A stretch of DNA of 64,000 nucleotides, taken from assembly GCA_016705065.1 (NCBI GenBank), contig JADIYY010000001.1, positions 1,054,001-1,118,000 on the forward strand, given 5' to 3'. Position 1 is the stretch's first letter. The number at the start of each line of letters is the position of its first letter. The position numbers and the translations under genes were made by a program. Shown in pieces: positions 17,645-25,837 of the stretch. The stretch is from Candidatus Aalborgiella aggregata. Its GTDB lineage: Bacteria; Pseudomonadota; Gammaproteobacteria; Burkholderiales; Burkholderiaceae_C. The notes below the pieces were generated by a model. It searched no databases, had not been told where the DNA came from, and saw only the letters and a program-made list of their open reading frames with translations.

Positions 17645-18004
17645 TTAGTCGCCAAAGGTAACCAGACGATCCGCCTTGATACCACTGTCTACCAATTGCC
17701 CTAAACCAGAAATACGAAATCCTGGCGCCAACACTTCATCTTTAATGCCTCGACGCAGCGCCGCAGCAACACAGACAACCAAATCAACCTTGTGCTCAGC
17801 GGCCATAGCGGACCAACGATTGACAATGTGTCTGTCATCTTGCGGTGGCTCAGTTAATCGGGTCGCATTGTTAACACCATCATGGTAGAAAAACACACGT
17901 TGTATTTCGTGACCTTTGGCAATAGCCGCCATAGCAAACTGATACGCCGTATCAGTAGCTTGGTGCGTGTAAGGGCCTTCGCTGACGAGTAGTCCAAACT
18001 TCAT
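17645..18004 (-). CDS. dsrE: DsrE, catalytic sulfur-relay subunit
   Basis: A 119-residue TusD-type protein. The conserved active-site Cys is in LVVCVAAALRRGI (about residue 77), which carries persulfide sulfur from TusA to DsrC. The N-terminal LLVSEGPYTHQATDTAYQFA is typical. Gap to dsrB is 35 bases. Confidence 0.94.
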   Translation of the reverse strand: MKFGLLVSEGPYTHQATDTAYQFAMAAIAKGHEIQRVFFYHDGVNNATRLTEPPQDDRHIVNRWSAMAAEHKVDLVVCVAAALRRGIKDEVLAPGFRISGLGQLVDSGIKADRLVTFGD

Positions 18005-18039
18005 GACTAAAATTCCGAGTTAATGAATAAAATTAAATA

Positions 18040-19110
18040 CTAGAAACGGATATGCGTTGACGCATTGAGACTTGAACGAGAACCACGCCAGTCGTCAATC
18101 AAATACTTGGTAAACGGTAGATCGCACTTCTCAAAGAATGCAGGCCAGCCGATACGGTCAATCCAATCAGCCATACGCTCCCATGAACGCGCATCTTCTT
18201 TGTAGGTGTACAAAATCTTCTTAACCATTGCAGAAACTTCTGGCCAGCGCGGTGCATTGTTTGGCAAACCTGATGCCACCATTTTCATGAAAGTTGGCTT
18301 ACCGCGCGCATTTGAGTTTTTGCCACCCACCCAAATTGCCAATTTGCTGTGCTCTGGGTCATTGATTTGCATAGGTGGGCATGGAGGATAGCAAGCGCCG
18401 CAGCACATGCATTTCGCTTCATCAATCTCTAATGATGGCTTGCCATTGACCATCGCAGGACGAATCGCCGCTACAGGGCAACGTGCTACAACCGTTGGAC
18501 GCTCGCACATGTTTCCAACCAAATCGTGATTAATTTTTGGTGGCTTGGTGTGCTGAATAATGATGGCAATGTCAGCCTGACCACCGCAATTGATCTCACA
18601 GCATGAAGTAGACAAGTGAACGCGATTCGGCATTTCTTCTTTAATGAATTCTTCATGCAAGTCGTCCATTAATGCTTTGACAGCACCAGAAGCATCAGTG
18701 CCCGGAATATCGCAGTGCAACCAACCTTGAGTATGTGCAATGGCCGATACAGAGTTGCCAGTTCCACCGACAGGAAAACCATTTTTCGTTAATTCTTCAA
18801 CCAATGGCGCTACACGAGATTCATCGGTCACCATATACTCAATGTTGCTGCGAATGGTGAAGCGGACATGACCATCAGCAAACTTGTCAGCAATATCGCA
18901 CAATTTACGGATGGTATACAAATCCATTTGGCGTTGTGTACCAGCACGGACCGACCAAATTTGGTCTCCAGAATGTGCTACGTGGTGCAAAACACCTGGA
19001 CGTGGCCGGTCGTGGTACTTCCAGTTACCATAGTTTTTAAGCATCGTTGGATGCAGATATTGCTTGTTATCTGGTACACCACTCTCAATGGGGCTGCGCA
19101 TAGTTGCCAT
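18040..19110 (-). CDS. dsrB: Reverse dissimilatory sulfite reductase, beta subunit
   Basis: A 356-residue DsrB. Siroheme-[4Fe-4S] ligand motifs (STSCCEINCGGQ, and VVARCPVAAIRP further on) precede a ferredoxin insert with CMCCGACYPPCPPM. Partner of DsrA in the alpha2-beta2 enzyme that oxidises DsrC-bound sulfur to sulfite in the cytosol. The linked dsrEFH and dsrL are markers of the oxidative pathway. Confidence 0.97.
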   Translation of the reverse strand: MATMRSPIESGVPDNKQYLHPTMLKNYGNWKYHDRPRPGVLHHVAHSGDQIWSVRAGTQRQMDLYTIRKLCDIADKFADGHVRFTIRSNIEYMVTDESRVAPLVEELTKNGFPVGGTGNSVSAIAHTQGWLHCDIPGTDASGAVKALMDDLHEEFIKEEMPNRVHLSTSCCEINCGGQADIAIIIQHTKPPKINHDLVGNMCERPTVVARCPVAAIRPAMVNGKPSLEIDEAKCMCCGACYPPCPPMQINDPEHSKLAIWVGGKNSNARGKPTFMKMVASGLPNNAPRWPEVSAMVKKILYTYKEDARSWERMADWIDRIGWPAFFEKCDLPFTKYLIDDWRGSRSSLNASTHIRF

Positions 19111-19159
19111 AATTTTTTCCTGTGTCAGTCAAATTTAGTTGAATAAATAATTGGGTGAC

Positions 19160-20437
19160 TTATGCAGCCTTGCGTGCATTAATCTTCTCAACTTCCGCAT
19201 CCCAACCGTCAGTGCGAACATATGGGTTGGTACGAGGTGTTGTGACCATATTTGGATCAATTTCCATCTCAATGCCTTCCAAGAAGTTAATCAAACCAAT
19301 GCGCTCGATCATCTCGCCCGTACGCTCGTGCTCCAAGGCATTTTCAGCAAAGAAGTCAATCGCTTTTTGCGCCAATTCAACCAAGGCCTCGTAATCCTCT
19401 TCTGTCTTCATTGGCATAAATGGAGCAATGACTGTGCCCATCAAATCACCAATCTTCAATGTACGTTTACCACCCATCAGGATCGTTACACCTTTGTCTG
19501 TACCTGTGGCCAAAGCACCTGTCATGACATTGATGCAGTGCATGCAACGTACACAGTTCCCATTGTCAATTTCCAAAGATTGTGTATCGTTGATGGCAAC
19601 GCTTGAAATTTTTCCACCTTTAGAAACTGCAGAAGTATCCTTGAGCATGATAGCTTTGGTTGGGCAACGGCTCACAACGTCATTAACCAACTCAGTCATA
19701 CCGTGCTTTGCAAACCATTTACGCGCCAATACTTCGTCTGTCCGCATGTTGTCGCGCCATGTACCAATGACAGCCATATCTGCTCGCTGAATGGAGTTCA
19801 TGCAGTCATTTGGGCAACCAGAGAATTTGAATTTGAATTTATAAGGGAGCGCAGGACGATGCATATCGTCCAAGAATGTATTGAGTACTTGACGGTGTGC
19901 TTTAGCTTCATCGAAACAAGACTGTTCGCAGCGCGCTGCACCCACACACGACATGCTGGTACGCACGGCTGGTCCTGCACCACCCAAGTCAAAACCCAAT
20001 TCGTTCAATTCATCAAAAGCGCCCTGTACATTTGCTGTGCTGGCACCTTGGAACATGATGTCGCCAGATTGACCATGGAATGCGATTAGACCTGATCCAT
20101 GTTTTTCCCAAATGTCGCACATGCTGCGCAACACGTCAGTGTTGTAATGCATGCCTGCTGGCGGCTGGATACGCAAGGTGTGAAACTCTTTAGATGCAGG
20201 GAACATTTCAGCCACTTCAGAGAAACGTGGAATCACGCCACCACCATAGCCGAACACACCAACTGTCCCGCCCTTCCAATAACCTTTACGGGTTTTGTAA
20301 GAGTGTTCTAGCTGACCCATCAAATCGGTCATGTAATCGCTGTCTTTTGCCAAGCGCTTCAGACCTGTGACAAAGCTTGGCCATGGACCACTTTCCAACT
20401 GGTCAAGCATGGGGGTATCGTGTTGTTTCTTACTCAT
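19160..20437 (-). CDS. dsrA: Reverse dissimilatory sulfite reductase, alpha subunit
   Basis: The start at 20437 (M-S-K-K-Q-H) is chosen because AAGGAG lies just upstream; the open frame continues 29 codons further but without family similarity. The result is 425 residues, close to the usual length. Siroheme-cluster motifs CVGAARCEQSCFDE and FSGCPNDCMNS are present, then the ferredoxin domain CVRCMHCINVM. First gene of the long minus-strand dsr unit; presence of dsrEFH, dsrL and sox genes indicates the oxidative direction. Confidence 0.97.
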   Translation of the reverse strand: MSKKQHDTPMLDQLESGPWPSFVTGLKRLAKDSDYMTDLMGQLEHSYKTRKGYWKGGTVGVFGYGGGVIPRFSEVAEMFPASKEFHTLRIQPPAGMHYNTDVLRSMCDIWEKHGSGLIAFHGQSGDIMFQGASTANVQGAFDELNELGFDLGGAGPAVRTSMSCVGAARCEQSCFDEAKAHRQVLNTFLDDMHRPALPYKFKFKFSGCPNDCMNSIQRADMAVIGTWRDNMRTDEVLARKWFAKHGMTELVNDVVSRCPTKAIMLKDTSAVSKGGKISSVAINDTQSLEIDNGNCVRCMHCINVMTGALATGTDKGVTILMGGKRTLKIGDLMGTVIAPFMPMKTEEDYEALVELAQKAIDFFAENALEHERTGEMIERIGLINFLEGIEMEIDPNMVTTPRTNPYVRTDGWDAEVEKINARKAA

Positions 20438-20646
20438 GTTAGTCTCCTTAATTGGATGGTGCGAATCTGGTTGAGGGTACAGTTTAACTCGGTGTCGAAT
20501 CTTATGTGCGATTATGGGGTGCAACTATCACCCTCGTTGAGTATGGGGCACTACCCATTCGGATTATTCCCTTATATCTATATAGGCAATAACGTGATTC
20601 TCATTCTGCTTACGCTAATATGTCAGATTAAAACAGACTGAGAATT
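20438..20646. promoter_or_regulatory. Divergent promoter region between dsrA and the Cas6-containing operon
   Basis: 209 bases separate the two divergent operons, so both promoters must lie here. An inverted repeat ATTCTCA (20597-20603) / TGAGAAT (20639-20645) flanks the likely plus-strand start region and ends next to the ATG at 20647. No convincing -35/-10 pair could be chosen by eye. Confidence 0.5.
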
Positions 20647-20898
20647 ATGTCAGATACGATTACCCCTTTGATGAAAATGACCATCCCTTTGGGTGGACAA
20701 GTTATTGAATTACAGCAATTTGACCACGCCTCTGGTGGCATGAGTTTATTGCGCACGCGCATCCGCGAAAAAAGCAGATTCACCGTATTTGAAATCGATC
20801 CTGACTCAGCAAAAATTTGGGGTGAAACACTTTTGTCATGGGCCGCAAGTCAGTCCAATGTAAGCTCTCAAAATCAAGCAGATAACGACTTGAAGTAA
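20647..20898 (+). CDS. Small conserved-looking protein of unknown function, first gene of dsr-divergent operon
   Basis: An 83-residue soluble protein that I do not recognise with certainty; it loosely recalls small DUFs found near dsr genes. The middle contains MSLLRTRIREKSRFTVFEIDPDSAKIWGE, suggesting a beta-alpha fold, and there are no cysteines. Its stop overlaps the next start (TAATG, 20896-20900), so it is translationally coupled to the Cas6-like gene and probably works with it. Confidence 0.65.
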   Translation: MSDTITPLMKMTIPLGGQVIELQQFDHASGGMSLLRTRIREKSRFTVFEIDPDSAKIWGETLLSWAASQSNVSSQNQADNDLK

Positions 20899-21509
20899 TG
20901 GTGCAAACAACTTATCAACCCAACATGGTGGACATTGTTTTCCCGATTGAAGGAACGACAATTTGCAGGCACTATTCGCATGATTTGCAAAATGCTTTAC
21001 AAAATGAAATGCCTTGGATTTCAGGCGATGAACAATTCAGCATCCACCCCATCAAACTGGTCACCGGCGACACGGATATCACCATACTATCCCGCCGCGC
21101 ACAAATGATTGTTCGCGGTCCTCGGGCTCGATGCGAAGAAATCAAACAATTGAGTGGCAAAGCGTTGAATTTGTCTGGTCATGTGATACGACTTGGCAAA
21201 TCGCACGAAAAAGAATTGAATCCGTACTCAACTCTATACGCCTACCATGTGGTTACAGACTATGCCAATGAGTCAGACTTTATGTCGAAAGTATCCGAAG
21301 AATTGCAAGCTTTAGGAATCAGCGGTGAACGCGTTTGCGGCAAACGCCATGCACTAGGCATGCCCACCCATTCACTCGATACTTTCAGCCTAATGGTGCA
21401 TGGCCTAGCGCCTGAACCATCGCTACGTTTGCAAGAGTTTGGCTTAGGGAAACACAAGCAGTTGGGTTGCGGCGTTTTTGTCGCACACAAATCCGCCGCT
21501 GCAGTGTGA
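20898..21509 (+). CDS. Cas6/Cmx6-like (type I-MYXAN family) RNA endonuclease homologue
   Basis: A 203-residue protein resembling the Cmx6-type Cas6 family. Seen: VDIVFPIEGTTI (residues 11-22), an N-terminal helix with histidines (RHYSHDLQNAL, His25 and His28), then SIHPIKLVTG, LSRRAQMIVRGP, a second ferredoxin-like half with LQALGISGERVCGKRH, and the C-terminal glycine-rich loop GLGKHKQLGCGVFVAHK (182-198), the hallmark of Cas6 RNA-binding proteins. Cas6 normally cuts CRISPR precursor RNA, but no repeat-spacer array and no other cas gene occur in the window. Its operon suggests a non-CRISPR role, perhaps processing dsr or operon mRNA. The family call is by eye. Confidence 0.7.
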   Translation: MVQTTYQPNMVDIVFPIEGTTICRHYSHDLQNALQNEMPWISGDEQFSIHPIKLVTGDTDITILSRRAQMIVRGPRARCEEIKQLSGKALNLSGHVIRLGKSHEKELNPYSTLYAYHVVTDYANESDFMSKVSEELQALGISGERVCGKRHALGMPTHSLDTFSLMVHGLAPEPSLRLQEFGLGKHKQLGCGVFVAHKSAAAV

Positions 21510-21587
21510 AAGATATCTTTTTGCAAGTAAGTTATAAAGAATATTTTTTTTATTGTGTTTGTTTATCATTATTTATAGGAGAGAAAA

Positions 21588-21917
21588 ATGACATACATCG
21601 TTAACGGCGTTGAACTAGAAACTGATGCTGAAGGTTATTTATTGGAGCCATCTTTTGATGACGAGACTGTGAATGTCATCGCAGCTGCCGAAAACATCAC
21701 ATTGACAGACGCACATTGGGAAGTGATCAATTATTTGCGCGATCAATACCGTGAAGAAGGCGCTACGCCGAATTTCCGCAACATGGTGAAAGGCATGGAT
21801 GAAATTCGTCCAGGTGTTGATAGCAAATACCTCTACGATTTGTTCCCGATTGGACCAGCCAAACAGGGTCCTAAGGTGGCCGGTTTACCACAACCCAAAG
21901 GCAAAGGCGGTTACTGA
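21588..21917 (+). CDS. DsrC/TusE-family protein lacking both conserved cysteines
   Basis: A 109-residue DsrC-family member with the usual EGYLLEPSFDDETV, DAHWEVINYLRDQYREEG and YLYDLFPIGPAKQG. The C-terminal arm is PKVAGLPQPKGKGGY, with Pro and Lys where DsrC has its two cysteines; the protein has no Cys. It retains the LP element that contacts partners, so it may bind DsrC partners without carrying sulfur. Preceded by AGGAGA. Third gene of the divergent operon. Confidence 0.88.
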   Translation: MTYIVNGVELETDAEGYLLEPSFDDETVNVIAAAENITLTDAHWEVINYLRDQYREEGATPNFRNMVKGMDEIRPGVDSKYLYDLFPIGPAKQGPKVAGLPQPKGKGGY

Positions 21918-21942
21918 TTCTGCGCACTTGCAGTAACAATTT

Positions 21943-22647
21943 ATGGCACTCAGAATTAAAAGCCAATGGTATCAAAACGATACCGCCAAAACACCAAAAC
22001 AAACCGCCAGTGCAATGGCGTTTATCACTTGGCGGGTTGCGCAAAATACGCTGAAACAAATGCGTTTGGCGCAGTTTGACATTGATATTGGCGCACAATA
22101 TTTTGCATTCACGCGCGAGGTGTTGGTGTTTTTAATTCAGGTGCTTGACCGCATGGCGCATGACCGAATGACAACCGAAGAGCGTTCAGAATTTGTCACT
22201 GCTTTGGTCATTCGCGTGGCGGAGATATTGCAAGAAAATGAAGACACCATGCTCGGGATTCCTTCAGTAGGTCAAACCAGTCATTTTGATGAATTCATCA
22301 CTTTATTCAACGAACTGGCTGACCACTATGCTGAATTTGGGCATGATGAATCGGGGCCTGATTTCAACTTTGTCCGCTACCTCGGGCATCGCATTGAAGC
22401 GCTCATGCCTGCCAAAGATCAACGCTGGGTGATCGACCAAATCATGGCCACAGAAGTACCTGAAGCGGTAGACATGCTACAGCGAGGGATGAAAGGTGTT
22501 TTATCGACAGAACCCAGGCCAGCACGCCCTGAACGACCAGCACGAACTAATCGCTCTGCCCGTCCTGCAAGCACAAATAGTGGGGATGGTGCTAACAGCG
22601 CTGTTCCATCTGAAGATTCTGCCGAAATAACTGCTGCAGATGATTAA
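21943..22647 (+). CDS. Hypothetical helical protein with Pro/Arg-rich tail
   Basis: A 234-residue soluble protein that I do not recognise. The first 190 residues look alpha-helical (for example ALVIRVAEILQENEDTM, FITLFNELADHYAEFG). The last 45 residues are low complexity, with PRPARPERPARTNRSARP followed by an acidic end, a disordered basic stretch suited to RNA or partner binding. It follows the DsrC-like gene by 25 bases and precedes the dioxygenase gene by 3, so the operon link is strong. Confidence 0.65.
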   Translation: MALRIKSQWYQNDTAKTPKQTASAMAFITWRVAQNTLKQMRLAQFDIDIGAQYFAFTREVLVFLIQVLDRMAHDRMTTEERSEFVTALVIRVAEILQENEDTMLGIPSVGQTSHFDEFITLFNELADHYAEFGHDESGPDFNFVRYLGHRIEALMPAKDQRWVIDQIMATEVPEAVDMLQRGMKGVLSTEPRPARPERPARTNRSARPASTNSGDGANSAVPSEDSAEITAADD

Positions 22648-22650
22648 ATC

Positions 22651-23592
22651 GTGATGTCAAAAAACAATCCTTACGATATCAACAACCAGCTGGCCTATGC
22701 AAGTTGGCGCGATAAGAAGCGCGAACGTCAACCGCAAACCTCTGCTGCTTTAATTGTGGATGTCAAGGATCCACGCAATTTGAGTGATGATGAAAAAAAT
22801 GCATTGCTGACCTTATGCAATGACGCCAATATGGCCATCTATCGCAGCCCAATCACCAGTGAAGACAAAAATATTCCCCGCCAATTGGCAGCACAGCTGG
22901 GCATGAAGCAACTGGACTGCAACTGGTTGGCAGACGAAGATGGCATATCCCCGATTGCTGTCGCCAACACTGTTGAGTCGACCACACATACAAGTGGAAA
23001 AACGCCGCGTCGTGTGATGATTCCATACACAAACTTGCCGATCAAATGGCATACGGACGGCTACTATCAACCTCAAGATCGAAACATCAATGGCATGGTA
23101 TTGCATTGCGTTCGCCCTGCAAAGTCCGGTGGTGAAACTGCTGTTATTGACCATGAAATGGTTTACATCGCCATGCGAGAAGCCAATCCCAATTGGGTCG
23201 CGGCACTGATGGCAAATGATGCAATGACCATACCAGCACGCACCGATGAAGATGGGGTGGCACGGGGAGAACAAACAGGCCCTGTTTTCTCAGTAGACAC
23301 ACAATCAGGCGCGCTGCACATGCGCTATACCGCGCGCAAACGCAGCATTACATGGAAGACGGACGCCGTCACGCAAGAGGCTGTGCAATTTTTGGAACAG
23401 TTTTTAGCAGGCGACACGCCTTCCATCTTCCGGCTCAAACTAGAACCGGGCATGGGATTGGTGTGCAATAACGTGCTGCATGACAGAACTGGTTTTGACG
23501 ATGACCCAGAACAACCCAGACTTTTATACCGCGCTCGATTTCTCGACCGTGTCAGCAAAATTAATGATGAAATATGGCTGCAGACGGCGTAA
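22651..23592 (+). CDS. TauD/TfdA-family Fe(II)/2-oxoglutarate dioxygenase
   Basis: A 313-residue protein with the TauD fold. Metal-binding residues are in KWHTDGYYQ (His and Asp of HxD) and the distal His in NNVLHDRTGF; the 2-oxoglutarate-binding Arg is likely in LLYRARFLDR. TauD enzymes release sulfite from organosulfonates; whether that is the substrate here is not shown. The last codons, about 23558 to the stop, are made of repeat copy G. Fifth gene of the divergent operon. Confidence 0.8.
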   Translation: MMSKNNPYDINNQLAYASWRDKKRERQPQTSAALIVDVKDPRNLSDDEKNALLTLCNDANMAIYRSPITSEDKNIPRQLAAQLGMKQLDCNWLADEDGISPIAVANTVESTTHTSGKTPRRVMIPYTNLPIKWHTDGYYQPQDRNINGMVLHCVRPAKSGGETAVIDHEMVYIAMREANPNWVAALMANDAMTIPARTDEDGVARGEQTGPVFSVDTQSGALHMRYTARKRSITWKTDAVTQEAVQFLEQFLAGDTPSIFRLKLEPGMGLVCNNVLHDRTGFDDDPEQPRLLYRARFLDRVSKINDEIWLQTA

Positions 23593-23625
23593 ATACTGCC
23601 TATGTTGCTATTAAATTTATATTAA
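23558..23625 (+). repeat. Palindromic interspersed repeat, copy G, forming the 3' end of the tauD-like gene
   Basis: Aligned with copy C: ATGAAATATGGCTGCAGACGGCGTAA versus ATGAAAAATTAGCCTGTAGCCGGCGTA, then TACTGCCTA, then TGCTATTAAATTTATA. Blocks keep the same order and spacing; the 3' hairpin has decayed. It covers the last 11 or so codons and the stop of the dioxygenase gene and the gap before the next gene. Confidence 0.6.
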
Positions 23626-23632
23626 AAAGACG

Positions 23633-25108
23633 ATGTCACATCAATTAAGTGTTTGGCGCGCAGCGCAATTACTTGGCGTCACACGCGGTATTTTGCAGCA
23701 GCAAGTTCGCAACGGCGACTTGATGCTGAATGACGGATTTTTATCATCCGAAGAACTGTTGCGCCTTTATCCGCATGTGCAGTTTGAGGAATCTGGCATG
23801 TTGGAGCGTGTCGTTCAAATTCGCACTGAATCGTTTGGCAAACGCATACGTGAACGCATGCTACCCAGTCAAGAAGTACTCGCCCAACGCGTTTTTGCAC
23901 AAAGCCAAGAATTAGCAGATGTGCGCAAGCTGTTGAGGCAATACCATGACTTGGTCATTTCATTACAAACGAATGCCAAGGAGATGGCAAAGCTAAACCC
24001 CAGCAATGACGCGATTGCAAATTTAGCCAACCAAATTAGCCAAGGTCTTGGCAAAGTATTAGCAACTGAACCAGTCGACGTGCTGGAGATTATGGACGAT
24101 ATGCTTAAAGTCATGACTAGCCAAGTAACCGTTCGCCCCAGTGGCCATGAGTTTGTGGTTGAAGGCCATACAAGCCTATTGCAGTCTGGTTTACAGGCTG
24201 GTCTGAAACTGGTTTACGGCTGCGGTAACGGCAGTTGCGGCATGTGCAAAGTGCGCGTTATTTCAGGTGAAGTGGTAAAAACACAGCATTACGACTACCA
24301 ATTGTCTGAGGCTGAAAAGGCGCAAGGCTACACATTGATGTGCTGCCACACGCCAAGTAGCAGCGAACTGAGCATTGAAGTGCTTGAAGTTGAAGGACCA
24401 CAAGACATACCTGAACAATTAATCGTAGCCCAAGTGCGAAAAATTCAAGAAATTGCGCCTAATATCACGCTGCTGCACCTGCAAACTCCGCGCACCCATC
24501 GTTTCCGTTTTTTAGCAGGCCAAGCGACAACGTTAAGCCTCGAAATTCCAGGCATAGGCTCTGTCCACGCCAGTTACCCCATGGGTAGCTGTCCGTGTGA
24601 CGATAGGAATTTGCTGTTTTACATTGAAAAATCTGATTCAGATGCCTTTGCAAAACACTTGTTTGAGGGCGACATTACAGCGGGTACGCAAATATCTGTG
24701 CTTGGTCCCACTGGTGATTTCGTTCTTGCTGAAGGTAATAGACCTTTGGTATTTGCAACCTGCGACAATGGATTTGCGCCAATCAAAAGTTTAATTGAGT
24801 ATGCATTTTCTTTGGATGCCGCACCCTCTTTGTCATTGTTTTGGTTGGCGACTGAAGTTGGCGGACATTATTTAAACAACCAATGCAGGGCTTGGTCTGA
24901 AGCTTTAGACCAATTTGAGTACGACCTCATCACCAATGCCGATACGGTAGAGGGAGCGCGTCAAATCGCGCAAACCATGCGGCAAGATTTATTTGATATC
25001 AATTGTGATTTTTACATCACAGGACCTGAAGAATTCATCAACACTTTGACACAAGAATTGCGTGATGCGGGCGTACCAGCAGTACAAATTTATAGTCAGA
25101 TTTTGTAA
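23633..25108 (+). CDS. HTH-ferredoxin-flavin reductase fusion protein
   Basis: A 491-residue multidomain protein. Residues 1-50 look like a MerR/excisionase-type helix-turn-helix (VWRAAQLLGVTRGILQQQVRNG then LSSEELLRLYP). Residues about 60-160 form long helices, perhaps coiled coil. A plant-type [2Fe-2S] domain follows with CGNGSCGMC at about 196-204 and a last Cys in LMCC near 238. The C-terminal 230 residues resemble ferredoxin-NADP reductase: FAD region FLAGQATTLSLE, and a nucleotide-binding region FATCDNGFAPIKSL. It may couple DNA binding to redox state, or simply use the N-terminus for protein contact. Confidence 0.8.
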   Translation: MSHQLSVWRAAQLLGVTRGILQQQVRNGDLMLNDGFLSSEELLRLYPHVQFEESGMLERVVQIRTESFGKRIRERMLPSQEVLAQRVFAQSQELADVRKLLRQYHDLVISLQTNAKEMAKLNPSNDAIANLANQISQGLGKVLATEPVDVLEIMDDMLKVMTSQVTVRPSGHEFVVEGHTSLLQSGLQAGLKLVYGCGNGSCGMCKVRVISGEVVKTQHYDYQLSEAEKAQGYTLMCCHTPSSSELSIEVLEVEGPQDIPEQLIVAQVRKIQEIAPNITLLHLQTPRTHRFRFLAGQATTLSLEIPGIGSVHASYPMGSCPCDDRNLLFYIEKSDSDAFAKHLFEGDITAGTQISVLGPTGDFVLAEGNRPLVFATCDNGFAPIKSLIEYAFSLDAAPSLSLFWLATEVGGHYLNNQCRAWSEALDQFEYDLITNADTVEGARQIAQTMRQDLFDINCDFYITGPEEFINTLTQELRDAGVPAVQIYSQIL

Positions 25109-25131
25109 AACATAAAAAAGTCATATTCCCA

Positions 25132-25524
25132 ATGAATGAAGTCGTAACTAGTCAACCACGAAACTTAGAGCTGGAACTTGAGATGCAAGCCCCAAGTTGT
25201 GCTGGTGGCGAGTCGTTTGCTTTGATGGTGCTTGGCCACAGTATGGCTCCAGAATTCCAAGAAGGCGAGATCATCATCATAGAACCTGAGGGTTTGGCCA
25301 AAGATGGTTCCTATGTGCTGGTTAATCAGCGCGATGAATGGACTTTCAGACAGCTAAAACGGGATGTTGATGATTCATCGACTAGCAACACAGCCAAATG
25401 GATACTCCATCCATTGAACCCAAACTTTAGTGATGAGCCCTTGGATAATTTTTCCGATATCAAAGGCGTCATTATCCAAAAGGCTTTGCCCGGCCGCAGA
25501 CGCGCGTCCAAATTCTATGTTTAA
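25132..25524 (+). CDS. S24/LexA-like peptidase-fold protein without DNA-binding domain
   Basis: A 130-residue protein matching only the C-terminal S24 domain of LexA/phage repressors: VLGHSMAPEFQEGEIIII carries the catalytic Ser, and TFRQLKRDV the expected Lys. LexA's N-terminal HTH is missing. Possible roles are signal-dependent cleavage of a partner or a sensor. It follows the HTH-ferredoxin-reductase gene by 23 bases and could act on that HTH protein (inference). Confidence 0.75.
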   Translation: MNEVVTSQPRNLELELEMQAPSCAGGESFALMVLGHSMAPEFQEGEIIIIEPEGLAKDGSYVLVNQRDEWTFRQLKRDVDDSSTSNTAKWILHPLNPNFSDEPLDNFSDIKGVIIQKALPGRRRASKFYV

Positions 25525-25577
25525 TCGCACTTGAAAATGTAGCTCATCGTTATCCCAATTAAACAAACTATCACCCT

Positions 25578-25796
25578 ATGCCCTACTTTATCTACCGCAT
25601 CAAACCATTCAATATTTTTGAGAAATTAACCGCTTATGACACGTTTAAAGAAGCTTCTTCGCAAGCCAAAGACATGCGTTTGAAAGAAGACAAAGCCTCA
25701 CTCGAAAAAATCAAAGTTATATTTGCGGATGACGAAATCCATGCGGTAGATTTGCTGTCGCAAGTACGAGAAGCCGGCCCAAAAGGCGATGATTGA
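25578..25796 (+). CDS. Small hypothetical protein
   Basis: A 72-residue charged protein of unknown function with the pattern YFIYRIKPFNIFEKLTAYDT followed by a helix rich in Lys and Glu. No Cys and no signal peptide. It lies between the S24-like gene and a Cys-rich gene, same strand, 53- and 41-base gaps, so it is probably part of the operon. Confidence 0.6.
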   Translation: MPYFIYRIKPFNIFEKLTAYDTFKEASSQAKDMRLKEDKASLEKIKVIFADDEIHAVDLLSQVREAGPKGDD

Positions 25797-25837
25797 TGCA
25801 ATAACCCGTATCAATAACGAATTAAGCGCACTATCAA

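Noticed and set aside
20525..20646. Possible CRISPR leader or repeats near the Cas6-like gene
   Set aside because: No repeated 28-37-base units with spacers occur here or elsewhere in the window.
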